Origin: Salipiger thiooxidans
GTDB taxonomy: Bacteria; Pseudomonadota; Alphaproteobacteria; Rhodobacterales; Rhodobacteraceae
Assembly: GCF_900102075.1 (NCBI RefSeq)
Contig: NZ_FNAV01000002.1
Span: forward strand, 186,001-250,000
Direction of reading: 5' to 3'
DNA: 64,000 nucleotides
The stretch's first letter is position 1, and each line of letters opens with the position of its first letter. A program made the translations under genes and the position numbers. Of this stretch, positions 61,607 through 64,000 are shown piece by piece. The notes under the pieces were generated by a model. It did no database searches. It worked only from the letters and a program-made list of their open reading frames with translations, and had not been told where the DNA came from.

Positions 61607-64000
61607 ATGCCCAGCCAGATTCCCTCCGCCACCGCCGCAGAACGCGCCTTCGCCGAGGCGCTGCGCCGCGAGGGGTTCACGGGCGAGGTTTCGACCGGGG
61701 CGTCGGACCGGGTGGTGATGGCGACGGACAACTCTATCTATCAGATATTGCCCGGCGCCGTGGTGTTTCCGCGCGACGAGGCCGATCTTGCGCTGGTGGC
61801 CCGGCTGCTCGACCGGCCGGAATTCCACGAGATCGTGCTGCGCCCGCGCGGCGGCGGCACCGGCACGAACGGCCAGTCGCTGGGCGGCGGCGTGGTGGTG
61901 GACTGCTCGCGCCACATGACCCAAATCCTCGAGATCGACACCGAGGCCCGCCGCGTGCGGGTCCAGCCCGGCGTCATCAAGGACCAGCTCAATGCCGCGC
62001 TGAAGCCGCACGGCCTGTTCTTCGCGCCCGAGCTCTCGACCTCGTCACGGGCGACCATCGGCGGCATGATCTCGACCGATGCCTGCGGTCAGGGCTCCTG
62101 CGTCTACGGCAAGACCTCGACCCACGTGCTCTCGCTGAAAGCGGCGCTGGTGGGCGGCGAGATGCTCGAGACCGGGCGCGCGCCCTATGCGCCACGCGCC
62201 GGTCGCGGCGGCGAGGTGCTGCGGGTGCTCGACGAGATCAGTCGCGACGAGGCGGCGCTGATCGAGGAGCGCTTCCCCAAGCTCAACCGTGCACTTACCG
62301 GCTACGACCTTGCCCATATCCGCGACGACGACAGCATCGACGCCCGCGCGGTGCTCTGCGGCTCCGAGGGCACGCTGGCGCTGATCGCCGAGGCCACGCT
62401 CAACGTGCTGCCGATTCCCGCCGCCTCGGCGTTGCTGCTGATCTTCTACCCCGACTTCCAGGCAGCGCTGCGCGACGCACGGGACATGGCGACGCTGGGG
62501 GCCACCTCGGTCGAAACCATCGACAGCCGGGTGCTCGGGCTCGCGCGCGAGGAAGCGGGCTTTCCGGCGCTGGCGCATCTCTTCCCGCAGGCGGGCGCCG
62601 AGGGTGTCAACATCGTCGAATTCACCGGCGACGACCCCGCGGCGCTGGCCGCCCGCGCCACCGCCCTGCGCGACGAGCTCTCGACCGCGCCGGGGCGGCT
62701 GGCGATCACCATCGCGTCGGGCGACGAGGTGGCAAAGGTCTGGGGCCTGCGCAAGGCCTCGGTCGGGCTGCTGGGCCGCTCCGATGGCGCCAAGCGCCCG
62801 ATCCCCTTCGTCGAGGATTGCGCCGTCCCGCCCGAGAACCTCGAGCCCTTCATCGCCGCCTTCCGCGCCGTGCTTGATCGCGAGGGGCTGGACTACGGCA
62901 TGTTCGGTCACGTCGACGCGGGCGTGCTGCACGTGCGCCCGGCGCTCGACCTCACCGACCCGGCGCAGGAGCCGATGATCCGCCGCGTCACCGAACAGGT
63001 GGCGGCGCTGGCGCGGCAGCACGGCGGGCTCCTCTGGGGCGAGCACGGCAAGGGCGTGCGCTCCGAGTTCGTGCCCGAGGTCTTCGGCCCGCTCTACCCG
63101 GCACTGCAGCGGATCAAGGCCGCCTTCGACCCCCGCAACCAGCTCAACCCCGGCAAGATCGCCACCCCCGACGACGGCGCGCTGTGGAAGATCGACGAGG
63201 TGCCGATGCGCGGCCAGATGGACCGGCAGGTGCCGCAGGCGCTGCGCGACGCCAACACCTCGGCCTTCGCCTGCAACGGCAACGGCGCCTGCTTCAACCG
63301 CGACCCGCGCGACGTGATGTGCCCCTCCTACAAGGCCACCGGCGACCGGCGGCATTCGCCCAAGGGCCGGGCCTCGCTGATGCGCGAGTGGCTGCGGCAG
63401 GGCGGCCCCGAAGGCAAGGCCGACGCCGATTTCGAGGCCGAGGTGAAGGAGGCCATGGACGGCTGCCTGTCCTGCGCCGCCTGTGCCACGCAATGCCCGA
63501 TCCGGGTGGACGTGCCGAAGCTGCGCTCGGCCTTCCTCGACGATTACCACGCCCGCCACGCCCGCCCGCTGCGCGACCACGCGCTCGACCATCTCGAGGC
63601 GTTGATGCCGCTCGCCGCGAAGATGCCGCGGCTGGTGAACCTCTTCACCACGGGCCCCGGAGCGGCGCTGCTGAAACGCGCGGGGCTCACCGCCCTGCCC
63701 GCCTTCCCTGTCACGCGTCCCGCCCTGCCGACGCTGCGCGAAGCCGAGATCGCCGCGCTCGACCCGGCCCGCGACGTGGTGCTGGTGCCCGATGCCTTCA
63801 CACTGGTCTTCGAGCCGCAGATCGTGGCCGACCTCGCCGCAGTGCTCGACCGTCTCGGGCGGCGGCTGCGGGTCGCGCCCTACCGCCCCTCGGGCAAGGC
63901 GCGCCGGGTGCTTGGCCGCCGCAAGGGCGCCGACCGGCAGGCCGAGGCGCAGAGCGCGCTGCTGCGCCAGCTCGCCGCCTCGGGCGTGCCGATGGTGGGC
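61607..64000 (+). CDS. FAD/FMN-linked dehydrogenase with Fe-S domain, YdiJ-like (3' end missing)
   Basis: About 798 codons are in the window and the gene runs off the right edge. The N-terminal FAD-binding domain has LRPRGGGTGTNGQSLGGG near residues 83-100. The FAD oxidase C-terminal domain follows, with FGHVDAGVLHVRP and a GEHGKGVRSEF block. A 4Fe-4S motif CLSCAACATQCP begins near residue 620. This layout and a length near 1000 match YdiJ-type 2-hydroxyacid dehydrogenases (D-2-hydroxyglutarate or D-lactate type). The start follows GGAGCC. It is divergent from the polyol operon. The exact acid is unknown. Confidence 0.88.
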   Translation, partial: MPSQIPSATAAERAFAEALRREGFTGEVSTGASDRVVMATDNSIYQILPGAVVFPRDEADLALVARLLDRPEFHEIVLRPRGGGTGTNGQSLGGGVVVDCSRHMTQILEIDTEARRVRVQPGVIKDQLNAALKPHGLFFAPELSTSSRATIGGMISTDACGQGSCVYGKTSTHVLSLKAALVGGEMLETGRAPYAPRAGRGGEVLRVLDEISRDEAALIEERFPKLNRALTGYDLAHIRDDDSIDARAVLCGSEGTLALIAEATLNVLPIPAASALLLIFYPDFQAALRDARDMATLGATSVETIDSRVLGLAREEAGFPALAHLFPQAGAEGVNIVEFTGDDPAALAARATALRDELSTAPGRLAITIASGDEVAKVWGLRKASVGLLGRSDGAKRPIPFVEDCAVPPENLEPFIAAFRAVLDREGLDYGMFGHVDAGVLHVRPALDLTDPAQEPMIRRVTEQVAALARQHGGLLWGEHGKGVRSEFVPEVFGPLYPALQRIKAAFDPRNQLNPGKIATPDDGALWKIDEVPMRGQMDRQVPQALRDANTSAFACNGNGACFNRDPRDVMCPSYKATGDRRHSPKGRASLMREWLRQGGPEGKADADFEAEVKEAMDGCLSCAACATQCPIRVDVPKLRSAFLDDYHARHARPLRDHALDHLEALMPLAAKMPRLVNLFTTGPGAALLKRAGLTALPAFPVTRPALPTLREAEIAALDPARDVVLVPDAFTLVFEPQIVADLAAVLDRLGRRLRVAPYRPSGKARRVLGRRKGADRQAEAQSALLRQLAASGVPMVG

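Overview
The window is GC-rich DNA with dense, mostly overlapping operons. Protein styles and gene content point to an alphaproteobacterium, most likely a Rhodobacterales/Roseobacter-group bacterium. This assignment is inferred from gene content and codon style, not from a marker gene. No rRNA, tRNA, transposase, integrase, phage gene, CRISPR array or replication gene was seen. Almost every gene serves uptake or breakdown of small organic compounds, so the segment looks like an accessory nutrient-scavenging region, possibly on a large plasmid or chromid.

Layout. 1-2465: end of a PotD/PotA-type ABC operon with a divergent LysR regulator. 2615-2959: RidA-family gene with its own terminator. 3074-7788: a solitary DppA-like binding protein, divergent from an RpiR regulator, an N-formylglutamate amidohydrolase-like gene and a FAD oxidoreductase. 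7796-17793: a CUT1-type ABC operon that ends in a small-molecule kinase and a class III PLP enzyme, divergent from a BtpA/SgcQ-like gene, an FGGY kinase and a DeoR regulator. 17803-20737: SDR and HAD genes on the minus strand and an M20 amidohydrolase on the plus strand. 20754-27979: LysR, an RraA-like gene and a complete Dpp-type ABC operon. 28094-32544: a PhnDCE-like ABC cassette with a two-domain permease, then a cytochrome P450. 32885-44838: a GntR regulator and a long operon of HyuAB, a second Dpp-type transporter with a fused permease-ATPase, an SDR and a FAD oxidase. 44957-51252: creatininase-like gene, TRAP transporter, a second RraA-like gene, LysR and a 2-hydroxyacid dehydrogenase. 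51434-53871: SDR and gamma-glutamyltransferase-like genes. 54329-57194: second TRAP transporter. 57403-61436: glycerol-kinase-like FGGY protein with two flavoproteins of the glycerol-3-phosphate dehydrogenase type. 61607-64000: a FAD/Fe-S dehydrogenase that runs off the window.

How it fits together. Eight binding-protein-dependent importers (six ABC, two TRAP) are each linked to hydrolases (HyuAB, M20, N-formylglutamate amidohydrolase, creatininase-like, gamma-glutamyltransferase-like), flavin oxidases, kinases or dehydrogenases, and most units have a local regulator. The most unusual unit is 7796-17793. There a sugar-type importer is co-transcribed with a kinase and a PLP enzyme that resemble the hydroxylysine kinase/phospho-lyase pair, and a 14-base motif recurs in front of both the divergent operons and the DeoR gene. 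I propose this as an undescribed catabolic regulon for an amino-alcohol or amino-polyol. Other notable points are two RraA-like proteins that lack the family's catalytic arginine, a creatininase homologue with altered metal ligands, a GlpK-like kinase that lacks the glycerol-binding arginine, and stem-loops placed directly after three of the binding-protein genes.
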